Positions 50,261 to 63,838 of a stretch of 64,000 nucleotides of DNA are shown piece by piece; position 1 is the first letter of the stretch, and every line of letters starts with the position of its first letter. A model generated the notes under the pieces. It was not told the DNA's origin. It was given only the letters and a program-made list of their open reading frames with translations, and did not search any database. The DNA comes from Kryptolebias marmoratus. Its lineage: Eukaryota > Chordata > Actinopteri > Cyprinodontiformes > Rivulidae. The translations under genes and the position numbers were made by a program. The stretch covers positions 10,831,048 through 10,895,047 of the forward strand of contig NC_051438.1 of the NCBI RefSeq assembly GCF_001649575.2, written 5' to 3'.

Positions 50261-53200
50261 TTCTAAGACTGTAGCAGCACCATTATTGCCTTCACACTAA
50301 AGAAAATTTTCCAAATTTGCTGTGATCCAGCCATGTTCTAATATGTCGTGGAGAGTATATCATGGTTGTTATGCAGTGTGAAGGGGTGAAGAATGAAAAA
50401 AGAGAATAATAGGATATTTTTCTCAGAACATTTTAGTAAGAAAAACAATCACCCAGCAAGCTTTCACAACATCAGTGTTGTAAAATCCTTCACCGGCACC
50501 CATTACTTATTAGCAGCAAACCTCTGCTTGTATTTATTGTATATGTTTGAGCGCAGCACTTTGATTTTGGTCTTTCATTGTCTTGAATTACATTTTCAGA
50601 AGGGGCCTCTCAAGAGAGGTCCAAAGCTTACCAAAACAACCCCAAATGAAGCAGCTGAAGTCTTGAAATACATTACAACAAGATCAGAGGTGTGCCAAAG
50701 GGAAGGAAGTTTATTGAATCAAACGGCGGTAGATGATTGGTGAGTTTTCACATTTCATTGTAAGCATGGTTTTGATAAGAAACAACAGCTGAATGAGATC
50801 TTTTCTTCAAAGAACATCAATAGTTCTGTTCCAGAGGGCAGAATTTGCTCGTTTCACACACCCACATGGTTATCGAACTTCACGGACCAGTGGGCCACCA
50901 TAGATAAAGTCCAGTTAGACGGTATGAAACAGGCCCTAACTAATCATTTCTGGTAACCCCGTGTAAATGTCACCAGGGAATAGACATCTCTTTGTGGCAG
51001 CTGGATCCATATTAGGGTTAAATGTCAGGAAATGGGCAGCCGCGCACATGTGAATAAATGTGTGCGCTCGTGCACGTGTGTCTCGAGTGTGTGCTGGTGT
51101 GTGCACTCTGTAAGACAGTGACCTCCTGCAGCCCGAGCTGAAAGTGCGCCTTCAGCAGAACCCCGAGAATGCCGCGAGAAGCCGAGTCTGCAGAATGCTC
51201 ATAGTTTGCACACACACGCTCAGGCTCAAGATTTAGAGCATTAAATTACACACTCACTCACACAAACAGGCACACACACCGACAATACACATACATACTG
51301 CTGAGGGTGGGGCGGGGGTGTTTTACGATTTCTCAGCAACATTTATCTCTGCTTTATTTCAGGTGATAAAGCCCCCTTGATATAACTCATGGGGGCAGAC
51401 TAGAGGACAGCATGTAAATGCAGCCATGAAAATGAAAACTGGGCTTCGGCAGAATTTCAACTGCCCCCAGAAGAATCGAGGTGCTCGTCTGCAAGGAGAT
51501 ATATAACTAGTGCTTTTCCAAGTCAGCCTCTATCAGCTCAGTTATGTAAATCACATGCAAATGGCGGTAGTTACAGAAGGATCTTTTTTTGACAAAAAAA
51601 AAAAAAAATGCTAAATGAGCAATAAACTGGTGCTGACTCCTTCTTTTGACTTTGATTACAGTAAAAATCTAATGACACATTTGTGGTTATTGCAGAATCA
51701 TCAGTCGTTGTCAGCAGAACAATTAGGGGCGAAGCATTTTGCTGAAGACCAGCGAGGCTGTCTGGCGCCAACTGTAGGCTACTCTTTAGGTTTGTCTGAG
51801 CTTCTTCATGTCACTGTGTTTGTTTCCAGCAGCATATGTCACCTTGTGAGCTGTAAAATCATGCAGCCAATGAGCTCATAAAGTCCCAACTCCCACAGGT
51901 GTTCTATAAAGTTGTTGTTGCAAAGGCTGAGTGTTTTATATCGGGAGGTAACCCTCCATCAGGACGCTAACAGCCCTATATTGCAAGGACAAGAAGGTCG
52001 CACGGTGAGCTTATAAACACCGTCTTATTTTCAGGTGAGCGCTGAAATAAAATCTGCTCAGCTGCAAAGATTTGGTGGTTTCATGAGGTCGTGACCTGTG
52101 TGTTTACGCTTTTAATGACATCCCCATTTGGTTATAGGCTCTTGTGTTGAAACCAACCAATTATCTGAGCAGATTATGAGAGGAGTTTTAATACATCTGT
52201 CTTTCTGTGACCTCTGGCTACGAGATTTACTGAATCAACGGTTCGGTCGCATGACGACACATTCCAATAAAGCTAATAAGCCCCTCATTTAAATTATAGA
52301 CTACTAATAGATTTAAATGGCAAAATATTTTCCTTTTACCATCACTTCAGTCTTGTGGCTGTTAGCGTAACAAGTACAAAAAGTACTAGTACATCATTCA
52401 GCCCAGTTTTGTTTACAGTAATCATTAACTTTATGAACATGAGTGGTCACAGCTGCTCATATTTTTAAATGTTTGTTTCATTTTAATCTTTACCCTACAG
52501 AAATCCATATTTTTGATGAGCGAAATACATAACACAATGCTGCTTATTATTAAAACCAAATAAATCTCACAAAAAATAAATAAATAAACTGGAAGTAATT
52601 ACAGGGGAAATTTTCTGCTGATTCAATATTATAGCCAGATAACAATCGACTTTTTGTCCTTACCCTTTGACTTGTCAGCTGATTTATCAGAAGGAAGTGT
52701 TTTAGGCATTTTTCACCATTTATGTTTGTTTGTTTGTGTTTTGTATTTACTGAATTATTTGATTGTTAATTTTCTTTTTCTTTTTTAAAAAATACCTTAA
52801 CCAACCGTTGGCAGATATAAGTAGACAATCAGATCTCTGAACCTGGGGAAAAAAAACAACTATCTGGCCACTTTTTTTTTTGTTGGTGTTGTTTAAATAT
52901 GATGTGAAAGATGTGACTTATTGTGTGTCAGTAATCAAACACCACAGTCATGTCTTAGTTTGGCTTTGAAATGAATTGTAGCAACAGCAGGTGATTTGAC
53001 AATGGACTGCTTCGTGTTGGTGAGCACATTTTTTATTTAAATCATCCGTTTAATAGAGCAATAATGATTACTGCAGTTATTTTATACTGGCTTCAATTGT
53101 TATGAAAGTGTGATGGGTTTTGTAGCATCTGTTTGGCCATGAATAAATTTAACATAACAAACAGTGGGTTAGGTTCCTGTGAACCGAATCTGTCAAGTGG

Positions 53201-54867
53201 TTAGGAACGGAGTTGCTTAATCAAGTTTCAAAATAAGTTTTTTTTTATTTAAAATTTGAGGGGAGGGGATAAGCAACAATTTTGGATCTAAATAGGATTA
53301 ATTAACACCAAGTGGGTTTAAATTTCTCTGGTTAGTCTAAGAAAGAAGGTTCACTTGTTGTGCGTTGCTGCTGCTGGGTGTTAGGAGGTTATATAAGATT
53401 CCTCTTCTCTTCTTTTTCACCAGAAATGTTGATTCATCAACCCCATGCAGTCTGCCATTTGTGTTTGCTCGGCTGGTATTAGCTGTTTCAAAAACCCTGT
53501 TGCCGGTAGCTGAACAACAAATCTAACCAAGGACAATTGAAGGTCCTCTTGTGGATCCTGAGAAAACGAGGAGTGTTTCAATTTCAGTTGTTTCAATAGA
53601 CTTTAGCAAATCTAGATAAAAATAACTGTTCTGCTCAGAGGTTTATGGCCACTCTCCTCCTTAACTGGAGTGTCCTTTATCAGATTAACAAATAATTTAG
53701 TATTTAGATGAAGCTAAAAATTACATTTGATTAATCTCAAGTAGTTTAGGTTGATTTGAACACTCATGGAAGAATGAATCTGTACCATTTATAGTACAGA
53801 ATTGTAGTTAGCACGTACACAAATTTTATTGGTATTAGACAAGGATCAACATACACTTTACATTATTCTGGTCAAAATCATCAATTATTGGGGACTAATT
53901 GGTCTTCTGTGCTCTTGTGGACAACAACAAAGCAAAAATGAAAATAGAAAACAAAATGAACTATAGTCCCTTTCACAAAACACTTTCTTGCCACCTCAGA
54001 GTAATTTCTAAAAGGGCCAAGGCTGAATGGGAGGGTGGGGGCTGGGAAGACGTCAAGGCCAAGTGAGGTATAGTGACAGAGCCAAAATGGTCAATATAGG
54101 AAAACTAAAAACTAAATGTCTGAATTCACGTTAATATGACTATCACTTGAGTTGCCTCCGAATCCCAAAGCGCCTTTTCAAAGATCACTCTTTCTATTTT
54201 ATTACTGGTTTGTTAAATCAAAAACAAAAGGAGAAGGAGGAAACGATTAGTTGCTTGACAGCTGCTGCTTTTTAGATAATATAATTTAGTATGAACAGAA
54301 GACAAATGTGTTTGTGCACATGCTACTTACGCAAGCCAACCAGAACTTTCCTTTTATTTTAAAGATGCCCATTATATTGTAAAAACCTTGTGTCAATTTT
54401 TATCTCTCAGAAACATCTAAGTGCCAAAATGACATGTTTTGTTTCCCCCAGCTGATGAGTCCTGCGTCCAAGTGCTGCCATCTGCATTGTCTGACAGTAC
54501 ACAATACACAGACATATGCATGTGTAAAAACACTCTCACACACAAATTGCACTCAGAAAATTACATCACTTCCCTGCCGTTGTCTGAAAATTACATCTGT
54601 CCCCCACTGTTCCACCAATCACTCCATGGGTCTCCTTTATTTTGCTGCTCCAGCCCCCTCCCTCTCGCCTTACCTTACTATTTTAAGCTCTCCCCTCCAC
54701 TTTAACTTGGCCCTAAATTGCCAGGCCTGGATTGCCCCCTAAACAGTGTGGGGCGGACGGGACCAGCAGGAGATGTGTGAGAATGCACAAGTTACGGCGT
54801 TATCACCAACTCTTCTCATTTTCCTCTCCAAGCAATGCTGTCAGGAGCCGAACAAGATATCACTCTC
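50261..54867. other. Long unannotated non-coding stretch
   Basis: No gene or named transposon. Contains CA-rich sequence at about 51240-51295, an A16 run at about 51592-51608, AAAT repeats at about 52575-52590 and T runs near 52870 and 53240. About 50470-50720 and 51400-51560 are non-repetitive and may be conserved. Confidence 0.4.
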
Positions 54868-54892
54868 CACACACACACACACAGACACACAC
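54868..54892. repeat. (CA)n microsatellite
   Basis: About eight CA units, one GA interruption, then further CA units. Overlapping Thr-His open frames are artefacts. Confidence 0.92.
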
Positions 54893-57800
54893 CTCCCCAC
54901 CCAACTGGGAGCTGGCCGAGGACGGTTGAAAAAATAGGAATAAAAGAATAAAGACAAAGGTAAACAAAATGCTTGCCTTCTTGACTCCAGGGCCTCTACC
55001 GTAAACAACTAATCCCATGGTTCGCTTTGTTCCCTAATCCCATCAGCCACCAGGGCCATGCATGGCTCTCTGGGCAGAGATAATGGCACCATGCTGTGTG
55101 TCTTGATGAAGTTCAGGACCTTATTAAAATGAATTTTTTCACATAATCCTGCAATCATATACATTCAATTTTACCAGCATAGACATCTAACACCTAACCG
55201 ACTAAACTCTTTGACATAACTTTGTTTTTAAAACAGCATTAAGAACAAAATATTACATTACTTGTGCATGCATATTGCTAAACAAATGTTTAAATGTCAT
55301 TAATCAGTGAACATTACTCTGCCAACACCATGATCCAGTATGTTTAATCCTCTGTGTCAGTTCGTAATGGTGGCCTCACACAACAAAAAGGGCCACATAA
55401 AAAAGCCACCACTGACTTAGTCCTTTAATAAGTCCATCAACAGTAAATCCCAAGCCAACTCTGGTAACAACACTGTGCTAAAAGGTGATTCGAATGCTGG
55501 AATTTTGCAATTACAAGGCCTGCGATCTTTTTCAGTGTCATTCGTCAGGGTGGGAAGCCAGGTTGTAAAATTGAATGATTTAGGCCAAATGCCACAACAA
55601 TCAAGGTTGAGATTCTGGCCTCATGGCTGTTGGTATTCAGCTTTAGAGAGGTCACAGTGATTCACAAGCAGATTCAGAAGCTCTGCTTCACCTGGGAGGC
55701 CACTGAGAAAGAAGAGTATTTTGAGAGGAGCAAAAAGAAATTGCTGTCCCTGCATGTTTTTTTAAGCCACATAAACCAGCAAGCTGGTGCATTTAATCAA
55801 CATGCAGTCTCATACAGAGAAACTGGTAAGGTATTTTCAGCTGACCATTTCGTAAGTTAATAAAGTCCATGATTGCCACACATGGAGTGCTTCTATGTGT
55901 ATTTTTAGGGGTAAAAATGTTTCTGTAAACCTCAAAGTGCCTCCAAGAGGTTACCAAATCAAAACCTTTCTCGCACCGCAAATAGTTTGAGTGGAGCATT
56001 TTGATGCTAAGGGTAAACAAAAATATGTCCACTAAGAAACACTATCATGCAATGTTATTTGTTTTTTATTCTTACTTTTGTGCTTTGAATTTAATAGCAC
56101 ACAAAATCTCATACTAACAAAGCAAGCTATTTGTGATGGCCCTCCAATCAGTGTTTCTCGTCTGTCTGTTTGGCATTTTTTAAATATTTTGTATTCCTAA
56201 AACCCAGAATTACAGAAATACTACTGCTTTCTTCCATGCTTTTTCAATGACCACAATGTTTGGTTTGTTACCATCACCTGTTTGGAAGTTCGCCAGAATT
56301 TTAGCCCTGCCTTTCTTCACTATGTGTGTCACGCTGTGGCTTGCTGTGGGAATTCCAACCCTAACTTAGTACAAATATTTTTCAAATTACTGTAGCCTGT
56401 TGGATACTGTCAGGCTCTTACAACTTGCCAATACAGTATGTGATGGACTGGGGTTTTTTGTATTCTGTCTGATATGGTAGACCATGGCTTTGGTTACTTT
56501 GATGCTAAGATTTCTTGTACAGTCATTGTTAGTGCGTCTGTTCTTTAGCCGTTAGCCACTGGTAGCCTCGTCCTCAGTCTGCTGGTGGTTCTTTCATGAG
56601 GGTTTCCTTACTCTTGCAAACTTACTAAAGAGATTTAGACAAGCATTCACATGTCCTTAGGTATCTATATACTTAAGCTTGTGTTTCCCTGCAACTACCT
56701 TAGACTAGGCATCATCCACCTCAGTTACTTAGTATGCAGAAGTTACCTCAGGGGCTAAACCTATTCCAAGTGTTTTTCATTCAGAGTAATGCATATATGC
56801 ACCAGTTCATCAGCACACAGTTTATGAAAACAACTCACTTCAGCTTGTTAGCTGAATTTTTTCAGTCTCAGAGCTCGCTAACTCATGCATGTATGCCAAC
56901 TTGTCCCCATTATGATCTGTATTTCTGTCAGCCTGTCCATTTCATTTCCAAGGGTTTAAAATTCCCGCATAGCAGATAATGTGTGTGCATACATTGAGAC
57001 TGTCAACGTAATATGGTGAAGGAATCTGCAGGGGATAGCTTTAACAAAACCGATTAGAGTGAAGAAGAGGAGCGATGGACTGGTGGAAGGAAAAACAGAA
57101 GAATAGAAAGGGGGACGGAGCCCTCTTAGGTAAACACACACCAGGCGCCGTTCAATTTCAGCATTTAAACACACGCTGAAAGCTGCAATCCAATTATTCA
57201 CCACAAAATGCTGCTTTCAACAAGCTCTAACCCCATTTAAGAGGTCCATTCACCCAAAGGATTCTTTTTAATAAACAGCAGCAAACAATTGTTGACCAAA
57301 AGGCAGAAAACCACTGCTCAGTGCTTTTACTTTTAACTACTTAATTAATCAAGCAGTTTGGTTTTAATGGCCTGAAGTTCTTCAAAGGAACTATTAAGAA
57401 GTAAACACAACAGAGGAGTAGCTAGAGAGAAACTCAGCTGAATTGTAATATTACAACAAATAAACTCTGAAATGTGGACAAACTATAAAGTCCCTACCAA
57501 CCAAACATACTACAGTTGAAACTAAAATGTAAATAATGTAGTCAGCACCACTGTAAACCTTTATTTTTTGCAAACGATCATGTTGCATTCACTGAAACCA
57601 GACCAGAGCCACAAGTCAGTTCTCATTTCTGTAAAATGAATGTTCTATACTCAGAGCAGGCAACCTAAAGTAGAATATGTTCCTGTGCCCATTCTATCAA
57701 ACATTTATTATACATAATTAAAGCATACATACAGCAGTCTCTCACTGGAAGAAAAAAAAGAGAGTATAAAAAGCCATACAGAGAAAATGGAATCAACGAG

Positions 57801-58222
57801 AGATGGGCATTTTAAGCAAAAAATACAGTACTATTCAAAAGTCAGTCACACTTACTTGATTTTCTTTTTAAAATTACATTCATTTAACCCCACCCCCCCA
57901 CTCCCCAACACACACTCAAACACACAACACACCCACGCATACAGAAGAATGACCAAGTGACAGCTATTCATACTCTTTATAATGCTTGTTTATTTTCCCC
58001 TTTCTCATAGAGTGCTAATTAATAAAGCTCAAAAAGTGTCAGCTCAACAGCAAACTGCTTCCTTTGCCACTGAAGGCTCCAAAACTTAACCATTATATTT
58101 TGGACACAAAGATTCTAAAGATATTGAAAAGAGGGCAGTGTGGATATAAACAATAATGTATGACATTGATGTTAATGAGGGTGAATGTTAGCAACCATTT
58201 ATGATCCAAGATATTTGCTCAT
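54893..58222. other. Long unannotated non-coding stretch
   Basis: About 54990-55130 is non-repetitive and resembles conserved regulatory DNA. Open frames of 60-80 codons at 55475-55860 end in FSADHFVS, superficially like a THAP-domain end, but the rest of the domain is absent. A C-rich then CA-rich tract is at about 57890-57935. No transposon recognised. Confidence 0.4.
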
Positions 58223-58685
58223 TGTCATGGTGTGGGGAAAAGGAGGCAAACCCAGAGTGCAGACGCATTGTAAGAACTAAAAGAAAACTAATTTATTTAC
58301 AATAAACACAAAACAAAGGCTGACGTGGCAGCAAACTAAATATAACAAAATCCAAGAACGAGACACGAGCAAACCTGAGACAAGACGGGAGGACAACCGG
58401 ACAGAGCGTGAAACGAGAAAGTGACAATGAACCAGTAGTGAGTGGAGGAAATTATCAGGTTTTAAACACAGGAGGTAATTAGGAAAAGTGGGCACAGGTG
58501 AGATGATTATGAAACCAGGAGCAAGTGGAGATGGGCATGACAAGTAAACAAGTGACAAACGGAGGAGAGGTGAATACTGACAGACACAGAGAACAAGACC
58601 ACATGAAAATGCCACATGAGACAACAAACCCAAACCCAAAAAGAGACCAGAAGCAAAAAGAAACATACAAAAACAAATCTTGACA
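58223..58685 (-). mobile_element. Solo LTR (Gypsy-type), second copy
   Basis: Same family and same orientation as the LTR at 29132-29545: starts TGTCATGG, ends TGACA, and shares GGCTGACGTGGCAGCAA (about 58318) with the other copy's GGCTGGCGTGGCAGCAA, and CAGGTGAGATGATTATGAAACCAG with the homologous segment. The flanks CTCAT (58218-58222) and CTTAT (58686-58690) form a 5-bp target duplication with one mismatch. On the minus strand an AATAAA signal (TTTATT at 58292-58297) lies in the same place as in copy 1. No internal retroviral-type coding domain or second LTR is present. The 129-codon minus-strand frame is incidental. Confidence 0.83.
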
Positions 58686-59830
58686 CTTATATCATGTTTT
58701 TTTGTTTAAAAAATGGGCAATTAATATAATATATTTGTCACAATCCCTGCTTCTGAAAGCATCTTAACTGTTGGAACAAAGGTTGTGAGTAGACCATAGC
58801 TAATTCTACCAACTAGGAACTTTCTTCCTTTTTCACTGCTGAGAAGTAGAAGTGCATGCAGTAAAGGTGTAGCTCACTCGCAGTTGTAGTTTCCATTGTG
58901 TAATCCTTCTCAAACAAAACTGCACTGATGGCAGCCACAGACACAGGATTGCTTTAAAAACTTTTGGCAGATGCTGTGCTAAATAAAACCACCTGTTCTG
59001 TGAAAAACATGGTGGTTAGCAGACAACTTGGTGCATTACCGCCACTTTGTGGCAGTGTTAGAGACGTGTCTCTACAGGGTGCGGGTGGCCAAAAGGAAAA
59101 AAAAAAAACAGTTGTATAAACTATTCAACTTTGCATACTTTAAACAACTGTTCAAGTGTCATTGCCCATCCATATAATCAACTGTAATGTCCACCACTTC
59201 GATTCGGCTGGGCGCATCAAATCACCTAGCCACTTAGGGAGTAACGGTACACAACATTAAATGCTCTGAGATTGTAAGTCTGTGTATTAAAGTAGACCAA
59301 ACTCCATCAACCTTAGTTAGCATCAGTTGCTGAAGTGTTGACAAGCAGTAAAAAGCAATGGTTACTAGACCACTACATTTTATTTTCTTTGGTTGTTTTT
59401 TTTTTCTTTAATTTTACTTCACTCCCTTCTAAATAAAGCTTGGCGTAATAAGGCCAGAGCCAGAGGCCAGTCATTATCTTGGCATTGTCTGATGTGAGAA
59501 CCGATAACTTTCTTTCTGCTTCCTTGTTCAGATGGGACGGGTCAGGAAGTTAACCTGTGTAAGAGATGGAGAGGAAACCATAGAGCTCAAGTTCTGATAT
59601 ATTGATGGCATTGACATATGTAGCAGAATGTGATTCGAATGTGCAAGTCCTCATTAAAGCCTGAGTCTGTCTGAGGACACCATTATTAACATAGAGGGAG
59701 GCTCACATGCCCCCATGAATACTAAAGTCCTGTTTGCCTTCAGTGGAGGATTTGCTCCCAAATCAATTATAAAAATATGTACTCTGCATCAGTGCTAGTT
59801 GAAGAATTTGACATTACTGGAGTACAACCC

Positions 59831-59870
59831 CACCCACCACCACCACCACCACCACACACATACACGCACA
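59831..59870. repeat. (CAC)n/(CA)n microsatellite
   Basis: Roughly eight CAC units followed by CA-rich sequence. Confidence 0.85.
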
Positions 59871-62800
59871 CCACCTACTCAGCACATTAAGAAAATATGC
59901 TTAACTCTAGTTTTAAGATGTTTAATCATCCATTTTTTTGGTTGATGATTATCATTTTTATTGTTTAGATCAGTCTAATTTGATCTGAAGACTGTCAAAG
60001 ATCTCCATGTTTCCCAGCAAAAAAATAAATAACTAAAAAATCTGGAAGTGACTTGCAGGGTTTGAGTCAGCAAAGCTTATTTATCGTAGTCTAATTTAAA
60101 GATGTTTCATTATGCATGCACACGCACTTCTTCACAAAGACACACAACCCTGTGATCTCCTGCTATGGATTGCCCTTGCCTCTCCCAGTGTTTGCAAACA
60201 GAGCTGCCCTAGAAGCCTCCGGCTGGCCTCTCCACTACTAATCAGTGCTTCCACACACTGGCATCAGTAATGCTGCAGCTGCCACAAACACACAAGCAGC
60301 AGCCAGTATTAAAACTGCCAAGATCTCAGAAAATATGGTTAAAAATGTGCTCTTCAGGTTGTTTCATCATTGTATTTTGCTTACGTCAGTCCTTTTTTTC
60401 AGCTACAGCGTTTGTACCATTTTTAGGAAGATGCAGCGTGCAAAAGTGTTAAGCCACTTTTTTAAGTGACTTTCATGAATTAAAAAAAAAAACCTAAACT
60501 TAAAGACCAAGATTTTCTGAAGATTTTTCAATTTTGTTGATCATTGCTGCTTTTTCTTTAATTTTTAACCCAGTCTTTGTAATTGACAATTTTTCAAAGT
60601 AACGTGTTCAGGTCTTCCAAACAAGCTATACGTGTTCAGTCTTTTGCTAATTTACTAAAAAGAGTTTCTCTTAACATGCTACCTGAGGCCTGTAGTCTGA
60701 GACTTAGCTTTTGAATTTTTTATGCATTCTCTGAGCTTTGCATGATCTGACTTTGATCCAAATTGTTTGAAACTTATTTTTAAAGCTTTTCCTAGACCGA
60801 TGGGCAGACCAGACCAACAAACTGTCATAACTTCTGATTTTTAGAGGTGCTCACACTTGTTGACAATCAGTTAATTAATGCATTAAATTAGCAATAACTA
60901 CCTGTTGCTTACCCTCTTATTTTGAATGCCTTATCGTCATCCTACAGTGTTTCTGGATCTTGGCTTCCTTTTGGTAAATAATTAATGACATGTAATATGT
61001 TGTATATTTTTTGCTCATCTGATCCTGTTTATTGATGTATTTTTTAATTTCTTAACATAAAGACCTTTGAACTGACAGAAACTGTGCTTACTTTTAACAC
61101 ATGATCAACATATGGCCTGAGGACCAGAAGCATGTTTGTTTTTAACTAAAAAAGCCTTTACATTTTTTTGCCAGTTTTAAAACCTTTTATCTTTTATAAA
61201 AGATTTTAAAAATGTCTTTAAATGTTAAAATTGTGACCAGCAATTTATGTGTAAATCAACTCTCACAAATACAGGCGCCATGTTTAATATGTTACAGGAA
61301 TATTACTGTATTTCAAGCAAGCATGCTAACTATGCTACAAACTTATCATTGTATGGAAAAAAAAAGCTTGAAAGGGTCTTTCAACATATCTGCCTGAAAT
61401 ACTACTTTTTACAAGGCAATTAGTTTAAAAATATATATTAAATGCACACTTTATGCTGCCGTAGAAGTGAAACAGATCAAGCCTTTAGCTCTGACTGTGT
61501 ATATTTGCAGAAGATGTGATGTTAGTTTTAATAAATGCAAGATGTATACAGTTCCCATATTTCACTTTAATGTGTGGTCCTTCAATATCTTTGGAAAAAA
61601 AAATTGTCAACCTAAAGCTCTGTCAGTGAGGCAACACTCCAAGTCTTCATGCTTCCTTGTCAGCTGAACTTGTGACAAGATGTTTTCGTAGAGAAACACC
61701 AAGTTAAATTAAAACCTAATTTTTATTCTGGATTTTCATCAATATCCACAGACTTTCTGCTGAATTGTTTCCTCTTTTAAAAAAACTAAATACCCAGAGA
61801 GGAAGCTTATATGTCTAATTCTACAATAAGGACCCCAAACTTAGTTTCTAATGTGACATTACTTTCATGTGAAAACATAAGAGGAGCACATTAGATAAAA
61901 CATGTGGTTGTTTGATCAGCTCTGGTCTTCTTGCTGCAAACTCATGTTGTTTGTTTGGTCATTTTAGTGTTTTGTGCTGTTGGATTGTCATTGTCTAATA
62001 AATCATCTGTCTGCAAAGAAAAAAAGGAATGAAAAATGTTGCATTCTTCTGTTGTGACTACTTAAATTAGATGAATTTTGAGGAAAAGCCTCCCATGTTT
62101 ATGGAAATTACTGCAAGAGCAAAAAGTGTCTGATTCTAAAACAGCAGAGCTGTTTTCAACATGGATTTAGAGTGAACAATTTACAGTCTCCAGTGAGCTG
62201 GTAGTAACTGCGCGAACAAGTTTATCTACTGCAGTACTGCCTTTACAAAAAGAAGGTAGGAATATCAACAAAAAGTATTGTTAATCCTCTCTTCTAGTAT
62301 GTCATACATGATTGCATTTGCAAATAAATTGTGGAAGAAATTGCACAAAATCCTGTTGCTACTGTTTTATATTCCAAATTTAATAAACAAAGTTTGGGTT
62401 GTAAAAAAGTTTGAAGAGAGTGCTTCACAGTCAGAGATCCAGAGATTAATGAAGAGAAGTGAAAGTAATTATTACATGGAATAATTTTGCAGCCTCCCCT
62501 GGCCTGCAGTCAATTTAAGAGGAAAAGGGGTGAGAGTGTGTGTGGCACACACCCTGTGGTCCGGAAGGATACTTTACTTTTTGTTTAGGTAAAAATAAAA
62601 ATTGTCAGTTATGATCAATAAAGTCCAGAATGTCACTTGCTGATTCAGAAATACCATCCTGAAAGTGATTGCTTCCTAAAACAGTGATGTTTTTCATACA
62701 GTTTGAAGGAGTTTCTTTTTTACATCATTTATTAGGATTTGGAATTCACTTTAAAAAAAAAGTTTTCTTTCTCTCTGTCACTTTTGTGCCTGATGTGTTT

Positions 62801-63809
62801 GTGCTGGACAACTGAGATGTGATGCATTCTGATGCAAAACAAGTGCAAATTGCTCACACCTGCTGAACCTGATGGGCACATTTCCGCCAGCATATGATTA
62901 GTGCTATTTGTTTTGAGAATATCATGCAGAGATGGACCAGTTGTCAGTCGCAGTTGAAGAGCTAAATATGGAGTAGGTAGCATGCAATGCATAATCTTAG
63001 CGAATTTGCCTGTCAGAGTTCATTATTTTGACACCTAAACATCTTTGCAGATCATTATACCCTCCAAGTGGCAAGAACACTCCCTTTAAGTTGTATCTTT
63101 CTCAGCAGAGTAGCAGGAGTATCTTCTCAGGAACAAAGAGCACAAAAGAAGAGTCTGTGGTGTTTATCTGGTCTTTAGATTTCAGTGACTCATCGCAAGA
63201 GACCTAATGGGATCTTTAAAATGCAGGCCCAATTAGGCCAGACTACCCTTACAACCTACATGTCTAAAATAGTGTATCGTTAATGTCCAACAATTCTAAA
63301 GCCTCCCCAGATCATGTATTTTTGTCTATGCTATAACTGGTCAAAACAAATTAGTTGGAAAGATATTCTTATCAATGATATGGCTAACAGATGCACATTT
63401 TGGCTTATTTTGCTGAAAAAGTTTGGTCTAACTACCACATCATCACATATTGGTACATGTAAGGTTGTGTTTACTATGTTTGTATATTATTTTGTGTTCT
63501 TTATATTTTTCAGTAATCTCTAATTTGTAATGAGTTTCAGACTTTGGTATCATCTTCCAGTCCACTGTACATCACATATGATCTCAAATCCAAGTTTCTT
63601 ATGTCCTTGTTATTTATGGGATTTCTTAAATCCAGGCGCATGAAAGCACCCTTTAACAGGCTTTTGTGCCAGTTCCTCAAAATGGATCAACTCTATCTTT
63701 CCCAAATCTCTATTTTTCCCAATGAAAATCACAGTGAGAGAAACTGGCTATGTTGGAATTGATTCTTGTAAAAATAGGAACAGTGACTCTTTGACTGTGA
63801 CTTTTTTCC

Positions 63810-63838
63810 GCTTGTTGCCTCTACCTGAGGCAACAAGC
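63810..63838. other. Perfect 12-bp hairpin with 5-base loop
   Basis: GCTTGTTGCCTC (63810-63821) and GAGGCAACAAGC (63827-63838) are exact reverse complements around the loop TACCT. No T run follows, so it does not look like a terminator, and no gene ends here. The role is unknown. Confidence 0.85.

Noticed and set aside
55630..55860. FSADHFVS at a frame end, like the end of a THAP domain
   Set aside because: The upstream zinc-coordinating C2 and other THAP core residues are absent.
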